A stretch of 64,000 nucleotides of DNA from DATJGR01 sp041739525 (GCA_041739525.1 JBGSNQ010000023.1:1-64000); one strand, 5' to 3'. Shown: positions 1-8,727, counted from the stretch's first letter. Numbers and translations: made by a program. The notes: generated from the sequence alone by a model not told the origin.

Positions 1-423
1 CGTGATCACGTGCATCTTCTGATCGAAGCGCACACCAACCATTCGATCGCCTGCGGGATGAAGAGCGTCGGTGCACGAATCGGCAAGCTCGCCAACCGGC
101 TGTTCCAGCGCAAGGGCAAAGTGCTCGACGGTCGCTATCACTTGCGCCCGCTACGCACACCGCTCGAGGTACACCGTGCGCTGCGCTACGTGTTGCTCAA
201 TCACCGGCATCACGCCGCGCCGCGGCGCAGACCCGCGCATCGAACTGAGCACGTAAGAGCCCAACCCGATCCTGCCAGTTCCGGCCGCTGGTTCAACGGC
301 TGGCGCATCGCCACCGCCCCTCCGAACCCCACAGACACCTGCGAAGTCGCCCCCGCACGAACCTGGCTACTGCAAACCGCCTGGCGCCGTCACGGGCTCA
401 TTCATCCCGCGGAGGTTCCGTAG
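1..423 (+). CDS. REP-associated (RAYT / Y1, IS200-like) transposase, 3' part only
   Basis: The frame is open from base 1, so the gene begins outside the window. The first codons read R-D-H-V-H-L-L-I-E-A, which matches the HUH motif (H-hydrophobic-H, codons at 7-15) of Y1 single-strand DNA transposases. Downstream are the usual RAYT features: a helix ending A-N-R-L-F-Q-R-K-G-K-V, then D-G-R-Y-H and a Y-V-L-L-N-H block at about residues 60-67. The C-terminal 60 residues are low in conservation and proline/arginine rich. RAYTs process or mobilise REP palindromes; no transposon ends are visible on this side. The N-terminal third is missing only because of the window edge. The family call is good; whether the gene is active cannot be judged. 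Confidence 0.75.
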   Translation, partial: RDHVHLLIEAHTNHSIACGMKSVGARIGKLANRLFQRKGKVLDGRYHLRPLRTPLEVHRALRYVLLNHRHHAAPRRRPAHRTEHVRAQPDPASSGRWFNGWRIATAPPNPTDTCEVAPARTWLLQTAWRRHGLIHPAEVP

Positions 424-781
424 ACAGCTCCCAACTGGCGCGACGTTGCGTGCTCGTTAGCGACGGACGAAGAGAGCCGGCCGTCCCCGGTCGGTTGTTG
501 CGCGACCGAGCCTGCTACCTGAATCGAGCCGACTGAAATGGACGTAGACCGGATCGAGCGGGGAGACGTCGGTGAGCGTGCTGTTGCGCTAACGGGTGCG
601 TCTTGTCGCGTCATCTTGTGGTGGAGGCTTTGACCGGACCGAGCACATCCGGCCCGAAGTACAACCAGCGCATTGGTACATTCGTCCCGAAAACGGCGCT
701 TAGTGTGCCGCAAGCGGCGCAGGTCGGAAGCCGAGAACGGTTGGGAACGTTCCGGAACTGTCCCGCAACCGCCTGGGCGAG
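424..781. other. Intergenic stretch downstream of the RAYT transposase
   Basis: No ORF here has recognisable protein features. The only structure seen is the short hairpin at 488-508. Since RAYT genes are normally flanked by REP palindromes, this is where such elements would be expected, but only one modest candidate is visible. Confidence 0.5.
488..508. repeat. REP-like hairpin candidate next to the RAYT gene
   Basis: CGGTCG (488-493) and CGACCG (503-508) are perfect inverted arms around a 9-nt loop. The 12-mer CGGTCGGTTGTT at 488-499 recurs exactly at 33216-33227 inside another stem-loop. The arms are short, so a chance palindrome is possible. Confidence 0.35.
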
Positions 782-838
782 GTGACCGGCCCCCGCCACG
801 CGCGTAGCATGCGCCCTGATTCGAATGTGGGGCACACG

Positions 839-1921
839 ATGGCGTCGAACATTCTGCCGGGACGCGGCGCCGAGATCGTCTTTCGGCTCGGTACCGTACT
901 GCTGCTGATTGGCGGTTGCTTCGTCATCTTGCGGCCATTTCTCGGCATCATCGGTTGGGCCATCGTGATGGCCGTGGCGATGTATCCGACGTTTCTGAAA
1001 CTGCGTGCGTTGATGGGCGGCAGGACAAAGTCAGCTGCGACGCTGATCTGTATCGTGTTTCTGTTGGTGTTCATCGTGCCCGCACTCGTGCTGTCGGAAA
1101 CGCTCGTCAGCGGCATTCGCTGGCTCGCGCATGAACTGCAAGCGGGCACCCTGAGGATTCCGATGCCCGGTGCGTCGATCGCGGGGTGGCCGATCATCGG
1201 TGAACGGTTGGCGGAAGCGTGGACGCTTGCCGCGACCAACCTCGAGGCTGCCGTTCTGCAATTTCGCGACGAACTCGCGGCGATGGGGCGATGGTTGCTG
1301 CTTCAGGCGGCGTCTACCGGCCTTGGTCTCTTGCAGTTCATCGTGGCGGTGATACTGAGTGCGGTGCTGCTCGCAACAGGCGAGGCGAGCAGCGCGCTCG
1401 GCCGGCGCATCGCGCAGCGCATCGTCGGCGAAAGCGGCGAACGATTGACTCAGTTGGCCGTTGCCACCACCCGCAGCGTGGCGCGGGGCGTACTCGGCGT
1501 TGCGCTCATTCAATCGACCCTGGCGGGCCTCGGCATGCTCGCGGTGGGGATTCCCGCGGCGGGTCTGTTGGCGGTGATTGCCCTGATGCTGTGCATCGTC
1601 CAGGTCGGCCCGGGACTCGTGCTGATTCCGGCGGTGATTTACCTGTTCTCGGTGTCGCCCGGCGTGACGGCGGTGCTGTTTGCGGCGTGGTGTGTATTCG
1701 TGATGCTGATAGACAACGTGCTCAAACCGATGTTGCTCGGGCGCGGCGTCGACGTTCCGATGATCATCGTCGTGCTCGGTGCGATCGGCGGTTTGCTTGC
1801 GATGGGTGTGATCGGCTTGTTCGTCGGCGCGATCGTGCTGGTGTTGGGCTATTCGGCGCTCATCGCCTGGGTTGATCAGGAAACAACACCGCCGAGCCCG
1901 ACAACCCCAACAATACCGTAA
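839..1921 (+). CDS. AI-2E family (PerM/YdiK-type) transporter
   Basis: An integral inner-membrane protein of about 360 residues with the layout of the AI-2E/PerM family. There are two hydrophobic segments near the N-terminus, a third after a basic loop, a long amphipathic and partly periplasmic middle, and a cluster of four to five C-terminal helices containing V-L-K-P-M-L-L-G-R-G, a conserved family stretch. Members export small molecules or ions; the substrate cannot be told from sequence. The frame is open back to a GTG at 782, but the ATG at 839 starts where family similarity begins and has a G-rich stretch just upstream, so I prefer it. It runs convergently into the Kelch lipoprotein gene, with 9 bases between stop codons. 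Confidence 0.85.
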   Translation: MASNILPGRGAEIVFRLGTVLLLIGGCFVILRPFLGIIGWAIVMAVAMYPTFLKLRALMGGRTKSAATLICIVFLLVFIVPALVLSETLVSGIRWLAHELQAGTLRIPMPGASIAGWPIIGERLAEAWTLAATNLEAAVLQFRDELAAMGRWLLLQAASTGLGLLQFIVAVILSAVLLATGEASSALGRRIAQRIVGESGERLTQLAVATTRSVARGVLGVALIQSTLAGLGMLAVGIPAAGLLAVIALMLCIVQVGPGLVLIPAVIYLFSVSPGVTAVLFAAWCVFVMLIDNVLKPMLLGRGVDVPMIIVVLGAIGGLLAMGVIGLFVGAIVLVLGYSALIAWVDQETTPPSPTTPTIP

Positions 1922-1930
1922 AGGCGCGGA

Positions 1931-3643
1931 TTACCGATACAACTCCGCGCTCGAAAGTACGGAACCGTTTGAACCACCGACCACCAGCACCCCTGTCGTG
2001 GCCAGCGCGGTGGCGGTATGCCCGTCGCGAGGCACCGTCATGCTGCCGGTTGCAGTGAAGTCGCCGCTAGCGGGGTCGTAGAGTTCGGCGTCTGCAATCA
2101 GATGCGAATCAGCGTCGCCGCCGCCGGCGATGAGCACTGTTCCGTTGGAGAGCAAGTTCGCGGTCGGTGCCGAATGGGCGGTGCGCATGTCGCCGGTTTG
2201 CGTGAAGGTGCCCGTCGACTCGTTGTACGTTTCCGCAGAGTCGATTGCGTTGTCTGCGATGCCGCCCGCCAACAGCACTTCTCCACTCCCCAACAACACT
2301 GCCCCCTGATGCGCGCGGGCGGTGATCATGCTGCCGGTTGCAGTGAAGCGACGCGTCCTCACGCTGTAGACCTCCGCTGTCTGAAGTGCAGTACCGGCAG
2401 TATTGGTACCGCCGGCAATCAGCACGTCGCCACTCGGCAGCAACGTTGCAGTGTGGCCGGAGCGGGCGGTGACCATGGTGCCGATGCTGCTGAACAGGTC
2501 CGTTCCCGGGTTGTAGAGTTCTGCGCTGGCCAGCGCGCCGTTGGTTCCCGTTCCACCGGCAATCAACACCGTGCCGTCGTTCAGCAGCGTAGCGGTGTGC
2601 GCGTGTCGCGCCACTATGAGGTCGTCGGCGACGAAGAACTGGCTGGTCGACGGTGCGAACAGCAAGCCTGTTGCAAGCGGGTCCGCATCGGGAGCGCTCG
2701 AGCCGCCCACCACCAGCACGCTTCCGCTCTGAAGCGGCGTCGCCGTGTGATCGTATCGAGGCCCGGGCATGGCGCCGGTGACCACGAACGTGGAGGTACC
2801 CGGCACATAGAGTTCGGCGGTGCTCAGGCCGCTCGTGCCGTCGAAGCCGCCCACCACGAGCACGCTCGCGTTTGTGAGCAGCGTGGCGGTATGAAGTGTT
2901 CGCAACGTGGCCATCGCCGCCGTGTTGGCGAAGCCGTTTTGCAGCACGTCGATGGTGGTGTCTTGCGGGGTTGCCGATTGTGCATTCGCATCTTCTACAG
3001 ACACCTTGATGGGAAACGCACCGAGCTGCGTCGGTGTGCCCGATAACGTTCCATCGGCGGCGAAGGCGAGGCCCGGTGGCAAGTCGCCGGTTTCACTCCA
3101 AACCAGCGGTGAGACGCCCTCGAAGGCAGTAAAGATGTTCGAATAAGGGCGATCGACTGCGGCTTTGGCCGGCGACGGTGATGTTGCAATGGTGGGAGGT
3201 AAGGGCGGATCGATAACGATGGTGACCGTGCGGGTATCGTTTCCCGCCGGAACGGACGAGTCCGTCACGGTGACGGGGACGCTGTAGGTTCCGGCAGTTG
3301 TCGGCGTGCCGGTAATCGTGCCGTTGCGCGCCAAGGTCAGTCCCGCGGGCACGCCGCTGGCGCTCCAGAAGAACGGTGCAATACCGTCGGTGGCGGTGAA
3401 CACGAAACTGTCCTGATATTTCCAGTTGGCGGGACAGGCGCGAATGGAACCACCGACGAAACAGGGCGCGCAGGTCGATCCGGACGGCGCGCAGGTGATG
3501 CCGTTGCCGAGGTTGTATGCCGAGCCGACGGCGCCGTCGGGCGGATCGGGCGGTACGACGATGGACGGATCGCCGCCACCGCCGCAGCCGCTGCACAGGA
3601 CGACAACAGTCACGGCAGTAGCCAACAGCAGGCTACGCGTCAT
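1931..3643 (-). CDS. Lipoprotein with putative Ig (He_PIG) domains and Kelch-type beta-propeller
   Basis: A 570-residue exported protein. The N-terminus is a signal peptide ending V-L-C-S-G-C-G-G-G-G, so it is probably lipidated at the cysteine after S-G; cysteine instead of leucine at -3 is unusual. A P-P-D-P-P-D linker leads to two putative Ig modules with the typical phrase 'G.P.GL....G.L/I.GTPT..G', at about residues 80-150 and 155-235. The C-terminal 330 residues are about six Kelch/galactose-oxidase-like blades with repeated 'ARxxHTATLLxxGxVLIAGG' and 'AELYxPxT' phrases. Such proteins bind surfaces or polysaccharide; no catalytic residues are evident. The ATG at 3643 is preceded by AAGGAAG, better than the in-frame codon 27 bases upstream. 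Confidence 0.85.
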   Translation of the reverse strand: MTRSLLLATAVTVVVLCSGCGGGGDPSIVVPPDPPDGAVGSAYNLGNGITCAPSGSTCAPCFVGGSIRACPANWKYQDSFVFTATDGIAPFFWSASGVPAGLTLARNGTITGTPTTAGTYSVPVTVTDSSVPAGNDTRTVTIVIDPPLPPTIATSPSPAKAAVDRPYSNIFTAFEGVSPLVWSETGDLPPGLAFAADGTLSGTPTQLGAFPIKVSVEDANAQSATPQDTTIDVLQNGFANTAAMATLRTLHTATLLTNASVLVVGGFDGTSGLSTAELYVPGTSTFVVTGAMPGPRYDHTATPLQSGSVLVVGGSSAPDADPLATGLLFAPSTSQFFVADDLIVARHAHTATLLNDGTVLIAGGTGTNGALASAELYNPGTDLFSSIGTMVTARSGHTATLLPSGDVLIAGGTNTAGTALQTAEVYSVRTRRFTATGSMITARAHQGAVLLGSGEVLLAGGIADNAIDSAETYNESTGTFTQTGDMRTAHSAPTANLLSNGTVLIAGGGDADSHLIADAELYDPASGDFTATGSMTVPRDGHTATALATTGVLVVGGSNGSVLSSAELYR

Positions 3644-3763
3644 CGAATACTTCCTTGCTTGCCGACGCAAATGTCTGCGCGATCTTATCAGTGATACAGC
3701 TCGATCAAGACGCGCCGTTGACGATGCGCGGGGAGGCTTCCGGTTACTGCGTGAATCGGGCGT

Positions 3764-4084
3764 TCAACGTCGGTCCGTCACACGCCGCGTCAGCAGGCGC
3801 CGGTCTGTGTCCACGTATCGGTTCGGCAGGCCTTCGTCGGATTCGCGACGCTTGTCGGTGCGCCGGTCGGTGAAGTGTTGATAGACGCACCTGCATTCGC
3901 GAGGCATGTCGCAGTCCGGCAGCGGCAGAACGGGAGCTTCTTCCGAGAGGTAGCGCTGTCCCGCGATCGCCGCGACCGCACAACACATGCGATCACCCCG
4001 CGTAGCTTCTACGGCTACGCCGTGGAACAGATTTCTGACGTTTGTAGGGCGCCCCTTCGCGTCGACTTTTTTTCTTCTGAGCAT
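3764..4084 (-). CDS. Conserved small hypothetical protein, Cys/Arg rich
   Basis: A 106-residue basic protein. It resembles small conserved proteobacterial proteins with a 'K-G-R-P-T-N-V-R' N-terminal stretch, a central 'LPLPDCDMP.ECRC.Y.H' block and a C-terminal run of 'DRR' repeats. The cysteines of the central block (C-D-M-P-R-E-C-R-C) could bind metal, but that is inference. It has no signal peptide or membrane segment. It lies just downstream of the GlsB-like gene on the same strand (27 bases), so the two may be co-transcribed. No function is assigned. Confidence 0.7.
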   Translation of the reverse strand: MLRRKKVDAKGRPTNVRNLFHGVAVEATRGDRMCCAVAAIAGQRYLSEEAPVLPLPDCDMPRECRCVYQHFTDRRTDKRRESDEGLPNRYVDTDRRLLTRRVTDRR

Positions 4085-4111
4085 ACTTGCGCAACCAGAC
4101 GTGTGAGGCGG

Positions 4112-4381
4112 CTACCGAACGCTTTTGCGCCGGAACAGATTCACGATCGCGAGTAATACGACCGCACCGAGGAACGACACCAGAAGGCTCGCCATACTGA
4201 AGTCGTTAGCGTTGATCGTGCCCGTGCCGAGCATCGGGGCGATGACCATGCCCGCAACGAACGCACCGACGATTCCGACGACGACGTTCAGAAAGACGCC
4301 TTGTTGAGCGTTCGTCTTCATGACGATGCTGGCAAGCCAGCCTAGCACGCCTCCAACGATGAGCCAGGCAATGAAGTTCAT
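4112..4381 (-). CDS. GlsB/YeaQ/YmgE family stress-response membrane protein
   Basis: An 89-residue inner-membrane protein of the transglycosylase-associated family. Three hydrophobic segments are visible: residues 3-20 with G-G-V-L-G-W, 28-50 with the family's 'N.VVGIVGAFVAG' glycine zipper, and 64-83. It ends in a basic R-R-K-S-V-R tail. Members are induced by general, acid or osmotic stress; their biochemical role is unknown. A GGAG site lies 6 bases before the ATG. A perfect 17-base palindrome sits 25 bases upstream of the start. Neighbouring genes are also small stress-type proteins. Confidence 0.9.
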   Translation of the reverse strand: MNFIAWLIVGGVLGWLASIVMKTNAQQGVFLNVVVGIVGAFVAGMVIAPMLGTGTINANDFSMASLLVSFLGAVVLLAIVNLFRRKSVR

Positions 4382-4406
4382 GGCATTCTCCAGACGGTGA
4401 AATGTT

Positions 4407-4423
4407 CTTCAGGATTCCTGAAG
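4407..4423. promoter_or_regulatory. Palindromic operator candidate upstream of the GlsB-like gene
   Basis: CTTCAGGATTCCTGAAG is a perfect 8+1+8 palindrome. The one-base centre is too tight for an RNA hairpin, which favours a dimeric protein-binding site. It sits 25 bases before the start codon of the leftward GlsB-like gene, in its promoter region. The factor is unknown. Confidence 0.45.
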
Positions 4424-4607
4424 CGCGCCGCAGCAGGCATCCCCGGCCCGGCCGAGTGGTCGTAGGTGCAGTACTACACCGTGTCCGCGAGGCTGATTTA
4501 AGTGTGAGTCCACGGATTCCTCCTACGACATAGTCAGACGCGGCCCACCTCCATCCGGCGCAGCTGGTCGAGAGACTACTCGCGAAAACACCGCGAGGAC
4601 ACCAGGA

Positions 4608-4874
4608 ATGGCACGTAGCAGGAAAGTACCAAAGGCAAAGAAGTCGGCGGGAGACAATCAGGGAGAAGGTAACCGCGAGTCAGCGCGCCGCTTCAACGAC
4701 GCGGAGCGCCGTTTTGTCGATTCGGAACGAGGCCGTGAGGCGATCCGCAGCGCTGGCCGGCCACGCGATGAAGACGAAGAGGAAGCGCTACGTAACGCGG
4801 AGTCGGAAGCTGCAGGTCGGGCGCGCGAGAACGATCCCGAAGAGAAGCGCGATCATCGTAAGCCCGCGCGGTGA
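4608..4874 (+). CDS. Small hydrophilic conserved protein (stress-type)
   Basis: An 88-residue, highly charged protein with no hydrophobic segment. The core G-E-G-N-R-E-S-A-R-R-F-N-D-A-E-R-R-F-V is typical of small proteobacterial proteins that carry 'GEGNYEAARxYN' and are often found among stress-response genes. The N-terminus is Lys/Arg rich and the C-terminal half is a Glu/Arg/Asp helix, probably disordered or a single alpha helix. Codon use is less GC-biased than in neighbours. An AGGA site lies close to the ATG. The function is not known. Confidence 0.75.
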   Translation: MARSRKVPKAKKSAGDNQGEGNRESARRFNDAERRFVDSERGREAIRSAGRPRDEDEEEALRNAESEAAGRARENDPEEKRDHRKPAR

Positions 4875-5052
4875 ACGAAGCTGCGAGCGAGTGGAACCGT
4901 AAAATGTGCCGGTGCGATTGAAAGAACTAACGCACGGTCATTCGGCCCATGACTGTTCCAGCCGCGTGGGCGCGGGCCAAAGGCAGCGGCATACTCTTTG
5001 CACCTCGGAAGGTGTGCGTCATTACGGCGCGTAGTAACGACAAGGAGGATCC

Positions 5053-5415
5053 ATGAAGACGGCAACCGTGAGCACCGGTGCGATACCGGCGAAGCGCGTG
5101 AACGGAACCGAAGTGTACAACTCGGCCGGAGAACATCTCGGAGAGATCGAGGACATCATGATCGATAAACCGAGCGGCGAGGTGGTCTACGCCATCATGT
5201 CGTTCGGCGGTTTCCTCGGCATCGGCGAGAAGTTCCATCCGCTGCCCTGGCAGGTGCTGCACTACGACACGACGAAAGACGGTTACGTGGTCGAGTTGAG
5301 CAAGGACCAGCTGCAGAAGGCGCCGGCGTACGCGCGTGACGAACTGAACGAGGACGATACGATCTGGCGCGGCAAGGTGTTCGACTACTACAAGCAACCG
5401 CCGTATTGGGGCTGA
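5053..5415 (+). CDS. PRC-barrel domain protein
   Basis: A 120-residue cytoplasmic protein that is essentially one PRC-barrel. It contains 'R-V-N-G-T-E-V-Y-N-S-A-G-E-H-L-G-E-I-E-D-I-M-I-D' followed by 'G-E-V-V-Y-A-I-M-S-F-G-G-F-L-G-I-G-E-K' and 'H-P-L-P-W'. Stand-alone PRC-barrels of this kind are common stress-induced proteins; the fold mediates protein or RNA contacts rather than catalysis. AAGGAGG lies 5 bases before the ATG, one of the strongest ribosome sites in the window, implying high expression. It stands with other small stress-type genes between 3.8 and 5.4 kb. Confidence 0.9.
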   Translation: MKTATVSTGAIPAKRVNGTEVYNSAGEHLGEIEDIMIDKPSGEVVYAIMSFGGFLGIGEKFHPLPWQVLHYDTTKDGYVVELSKDQLQKAPAYARDELNEDDTIWRGKVFDYYKQPPYWG

Positions 5416-5697
5416 CGGCATCGCGCTTCGATGACGTTCTTACTCCAATCACGTGCTGCGGCAGACGCGACCGCGTGGGTGCACGTGGTCGCATCTCTCG
5501 TAGCACGGTTCCGTAGGGCCGCGCTTACACCGATCGCGGAATGGTCCGATAGGCAGGATGATCCGTTCGCGTCAGGGTGAGGGTGCGCGGTGATTGACCG
5601 TGGCGGTTTGCGATTCCTGTGGTCGCAGCCCGTTCCGGTCGTCACTGCGCGCCATCTTTGCGGGCGCGGTTCTCGGCCAGGTGCGGAAGTGACCCGG

Positions 5698-5970
5698 CTA
5701 GTTGCCGTTTGCGCCGGAATGACTGTCCTTCAACCACGCGCGCACCGCTTCCACAGCGGCGCCTTCGGGGTTGGCATTGCTATCGATCAGCGCGCAGGCC
5801 CGCGCATAGCGATAGTGGCTGACGTGTTCGGAGAACTGGCTGGGGATCGCACCGTCGTCGATCTGCTCGAGGCGCTGTGACCGTGCGTGGCAATCGGCCC
5901 GCCACTCGAGAAATCGTTGGAACTCCGCGTCTGCGGTTTGAACGCGTTCGACTCGTTGTGTACTGGCCAT
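5698..5970 (-). CDS. Small hypothetical protein
   Basis: A 90-residue soluble, helical protein. Codons are strongly GC-biased at third positions, as in neighbouring real genes, and GAAGGG stands directly in front of the ATG, which supports coding. The middle (F-L-E-W-R-A-D-C-H-A-R-S-Q-R-L-E-Q-I) looks like an amphipathic helix. There is no signal peptide or known motif. It overlaps an opposite-strand open frame that I regard as a shadow. Function unknown. Confidence 0.6.
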   Translation of the reverse strand: MASTQRVERVQTADAEFQRFLEWRADCHARSQRLEQIDDGAIPSQFSEHVSHYRYARACALIDSNANPEGAAVEAVRAWLKDSHSGANGN

Positions 5971-6256
5971 CCCTTCGCCATCCCAGGTTTTTTAGGTTTG
6001 CGTGACATTAGCCGCAGGTCCGCGTCGCGTCCGTGCTGGAACGCATAGTTGCGAAACCTGAAGCGGTCGACTGGTCAATCAACTTCCATGCCACGCCAAG
6101 AACACGAGTAATAACAAAGAGTTGTCACACATAGGCAAGACCGAGTGTAAAGACCGGCGACGCTTTCATATCCAGGTGCAGCGCGGCATGTAAGCCGCGC
6201 CGACGGGCTATCATCCGCGCTCGTTCCATCCGCGCTCATTCAGGGGAGTCTTCGAT

Positions 6257-7210
6257 ATGGCGCACATTGCGCACCGCACGATTTCGACCAATGGCATCTC
6301 TATGCATGTCGCGGAGGCGGGCACCGGCTTCCCGGTCGTGATGTGCCACGGCTGGCCCGAACTGTGGTTTTCCTGGCGCCATCAGTTGCACGCGCTCGGG
6401 GACGGCGGGCTGCGCGCCATTGCACCCGACATGCGCGGTTACGGCCGTACCGACGCACCGCGCGATCCCGCTCAGTACACGATGAAAATTCTGTGCGCCG
6501 ACATGGTCGGCCTGCTCGATGCGCTCGACATCGAGAAGGCGGTGTTCGTCGGCCACGATTGGGGCGGCGCTGTGTTGTGGCAGATGGGGTTGCGATACCC
6601 CGAACGCGTCGAGCGGCTGATTGGACTGAATACGCCGTATAGTCCGCCGACTCCGGGTTCGCGGCCGACGCTTGCGATGCGCGACGCGTTCGGGCTGACG
6701 GACGCGACGTTCTACATGCGCTACTTCCAGAAACCGGGCGTTGCTGAAGCAGAGTTCGAAGCCGATGTGCGCGGCAATCTCGCGAAGGTATTCATGCCTT
6801 ACACACGTGCGGAAGATCTGTGGACGTTTGCAACGGTTGGCGGCGACGGTAGCGGTGCGCTTACGCGCGTGCCGCCCGGCGCCACGTTCCTTACCGATGA
6901 AGAGCTCGACGTTTACGCCAATGAGTTCTCGCGTACCGGATTCACCGGCGGCTTCAACTGGTATCGCGCCGCTGACCTGAACGCCGACGAGGTCGGCGCG
7001 CCTACCGGCCCGGGTCTGAACATTCCAAGCATGATGATTACAGCGGAGAACGACCTGATTCTGCGTCCTGAAATGGCGGCGCACATGCCGATGCTGATTC
7101 CCGGCATCCGGATGGAGAACATCCGCAACTGTGCGCACTGGACGCAGCAGGAGCGGGCGAGCGAGGTGAACGCGCTCATGCTCGATTTTCTGAAGGATCT
7201 GGCGCGATGA
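6257..7210 (+). CDS. Soluble epoxide hydrolase-like alpha/beta hydrolase
   Basis: A 317-residue cytoplasmic enzyme. The oxyanion motif H-G-W-P-E (residues 31-35) and the nucleophile elbow G-H-D-W-G-G with Asp101 are diagnostic of epoxide hydrolases, which open epoxides to vicinal diols through an aspartyl ester. Ser nucleophiles are absent. The catalytic His is probably H294 (C-A-H-W), and the cap between residues 130 and 240 holds tyrosines expected to activate the epoxide. AGGGGAG lies 7 bases before the ATG. Its stop overlaps the start of tag (ATGA), so the two are translated together, suggesting that removal of reactive epoxides and repair of DNA alkylation are co-expressed (inference). 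Confidence 0.9.
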   Translation: MAHIAHRTISTNGISMHVAEAGTGFPVVMCHGWPELWFSWRHQLHALGDGGLRAIAPDMRGYGRTDAPRDPAQYTMKILCADMVGLLDALDIEKAVFVGHDWGGAVLWQMGLRYPERVERLIGLNTPYSPPTPGSRPTLAMRDAFGLTDATFYMRYFQKPGVAEAEFEADVRGNLAKVFMPYTRAEDLWTFATVGGDGSGALTRVPPGATFLTDEELDVYANEFSRTGFTGGFNWYRAADLNADEVGAPTGPGLNIPSMMITAENDLILRPEMAAHMPMLIPGIRMENIRNCAHWTQQERASEVNALMLDFLKDLAR

Positions 7211-7818
7211 GCGACGCCCCGGTACGCAAGCCGCGCATCGCCGAAAAGCACCCTGACGGACGCGCGCGATGCGCATGGTGCGAAGGCGATCCGCTGATGG
7301 TTGCGTATCACGACGAGGAGTGGGGGCGTCCGCTGCACGACGATCAGCGACTGTTCGAGTTGTTGTGTCTCGAAGGCGCTCAAGCGGGTTTGTCGTGGCG
7401 CACGATCCTGCACAAGCGCGAGCACTACAGGAAGGCATTCGACGGTTTCGATGCGAAGCGAATGGTACGTTACAACGACGCGAAGAAGGCGCGCCTGCTC
7501 GAGAACCCCGGAATCGTCCGCAACCGTCTGAAGGTAGATGCATTCATCAGCAATGCGCGTGCCTATTTGGATCTGCTCGATACCGGCCGCAGTTTCGACG
7601 ACTACCTCTGGCAGTTCACCGGCGGAAAAGTGATCCGCAACCGTTTCCGCACGCTATCGGAGTTTCCGGTGTCGACGCCGCAGAGCGATGCGATGAGCAA
7701 AGATCTGAAGAAGAAGGGCTTCAAGTTCATCGGCACCACGATCTGCTACGCGTTCATGCAGGCGTCCGGTCGCGTCGATGATCACCAACGAGGCTGCTGG
7801 GTGGCGAACACGCAGTAG
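7207..7818 (+). CDS. tag: DNA-3-methyladenine glycosylase I
   Basis: A 203-residue base-excision repair enzyme that removes 3-methyladenine from alkylated DNA. The N-terminus has R-C-A-W-C followed by Y-H-D-E-E-W-G. Cys22, His35, His193 and Cys197 reproduce exactly the spacing of the Tag zinc site, and Glu38 of the E-E-W-G motif is the recognition residue. The rest follows the family ('F-E-L-L-C-L-E-G-A-Q-A-G-L-S-W', 'I-R-N-R-L-K'). It starts inside the stop codon of the epoxide hydrolase gene. Confidence 0.95.
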   Translation: MSDAPVRKPRIAEKHPDGRARCAWCEGDPLMVAYHDEEWGRPLHDDQRLFELLCLEGAQAGLSWRTILHKREHYRKAFDGFDAKRMVRYNDAKKARLLENPGIVRNRLKVDAFISNARAYLDLLDTGRSFDDYLWQFTGGKVIRNRFRTLSEFPVSTPQSDAMSKDLKKKGFKFIGTTICYAFMQASGRVDDHQRGCWVANTQ

Positions 7819-7829
7819 CAGCAGTCCGC

Positions 7830-8696
7830 CTACGCGGCGACGCGTACGAACCGCTCGAGCTCCTTCAACTTGTCGGCCACCGCTTCCGGTTTCTGCGAAC
7901 CGAGCTGCGGCACGACCCTGTCGACGCCGAGATCCGCAAAACCGCGCAACATGTCTTCGCTGACGCGATACGGCGGCGTGATCACGATTTCGAAGCCATC
8001 GCGCGATCGTCCAGCCGCCGCGAGCGCGTTGTCGAGATTCTTCAGCACGGGCGCAGTTTGTTCAGGGCCGATCGCAAAGCCGTACCAGCCGTTTCCGTAA
8101 CGCGCTGCGCGGCGCAATGCCGCCGGGCTGTGTCCGCCAACGAGGATGGGCAGGTGCGGCTTCTGCACCGGTTTCGGATCGAGCCGGCAGTCCGCGAGCT
8201 GGAAGTGGCGGCCCGAATAGTTCGCGACCGGCTGTGTCCACAGCTGCTTCACCAGTTCGAGGAACTCGTCGCTGCGCGCGCCGCGGTCTTCCCAGCCGTA
8301 ACCGCTCGCCAGTACTTCTTCTTTGCACCAGCCGACGCCAATGCCGAAGTCCATGCGTCCGCCCGACAGCCAGTCGAGGGTGGTGAATTCCTTCGCCGTG
8401 TAGATCGGGTTGCGCTGCGAGATGAGCGTGATGCCCGTGCCGAATCGAATCGTCTTCGTCACGGATGCGAGAAATCCGAACGTGGCCACCGTATCGAGCA
8501 TGCCGCCACCCTCCGGCACCGGCAGTTTGCCGTCGCGTGAACCCGGGTAGGGAAACTCGGTGCGATCGAACAACACGACGTGTTCGCCCATCCAGATCGA
8601 ATCGAGCCCGGCCGACTCGGCGCGGCGGCCGAAGTCGACGATGAACTGCGGCGTACATTGCGGCGACATGAACGTGGCGAATACACCGATCTTCAT
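7830..8696 (-). CDS. LLM-class (luciferase-like) F420/flavin-dependent oxidoreductase
   Basis: A 288-residue TIM-barrel enzyme of the bacterial luciferase-like superfamily. Typical stretches are 'E-S-A-G-L-D-S-I-W-M-G-E-H' near residue 30, 'F-G-T-G-I' after the second strand, 'G-R-M-D-F-G-I-G-V-G-W' around 110-120, and 'P-I-L-V-G-G-H-S-P-A-A-L-R-R-A-A-R-Y-G-N-G-W' around 185-205, which binds the cofactor phosphate. This subclass is usually called probable F420-dependent oxidoreductase; use of FMN cannot be excluded. AGGAGGAG lies 7 bases before the ATG. It is followed upstream on the same strand by an MFS exporter gene. Confidence 0.88.
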   Translation of the reverse strand: MKIGVFATFMSPQCTPQFIVDFGRRAESAGLDSIWMGEHVVLFDRTEFPYPGSRDGKLPVPEGGGMLDTVATFGFLASVTKTIRFGTGITLISQRNPIYTAKEFTTLDWLSGGRMDFGIGVGWCKEEVLASGYGWEDRGARSDEFLELVKQLWTQPVANYSGRHFQLADCRLDPKPVQKPHLPILVGGHSPAALRRAARYGNGWYGFAIGPEQTAPVLKNLDNALAAAGRSRDGFEIVITPPYRVSEDMLRGFADLGVDRVVPQLGSQKPEAVADKLKELERFVRVAA

Positions 8697-8727
8697 GGCT
8701 GACTCCTCCTGCAGGTGAATGGGTGCA

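Noticed and set aside
5590..5880. 96-residue plus-strand frame
   Set aside because: It overlaps a minus-strand ORF with better codon bias and a ribosome site; no motif was seen.
6236..7543. 435-residue open frame antisense to the epoxide hydrolase and tag
   Set aside because: Both plus-strand genes have complete active-site motifs and coupled translation; the antisense has none.
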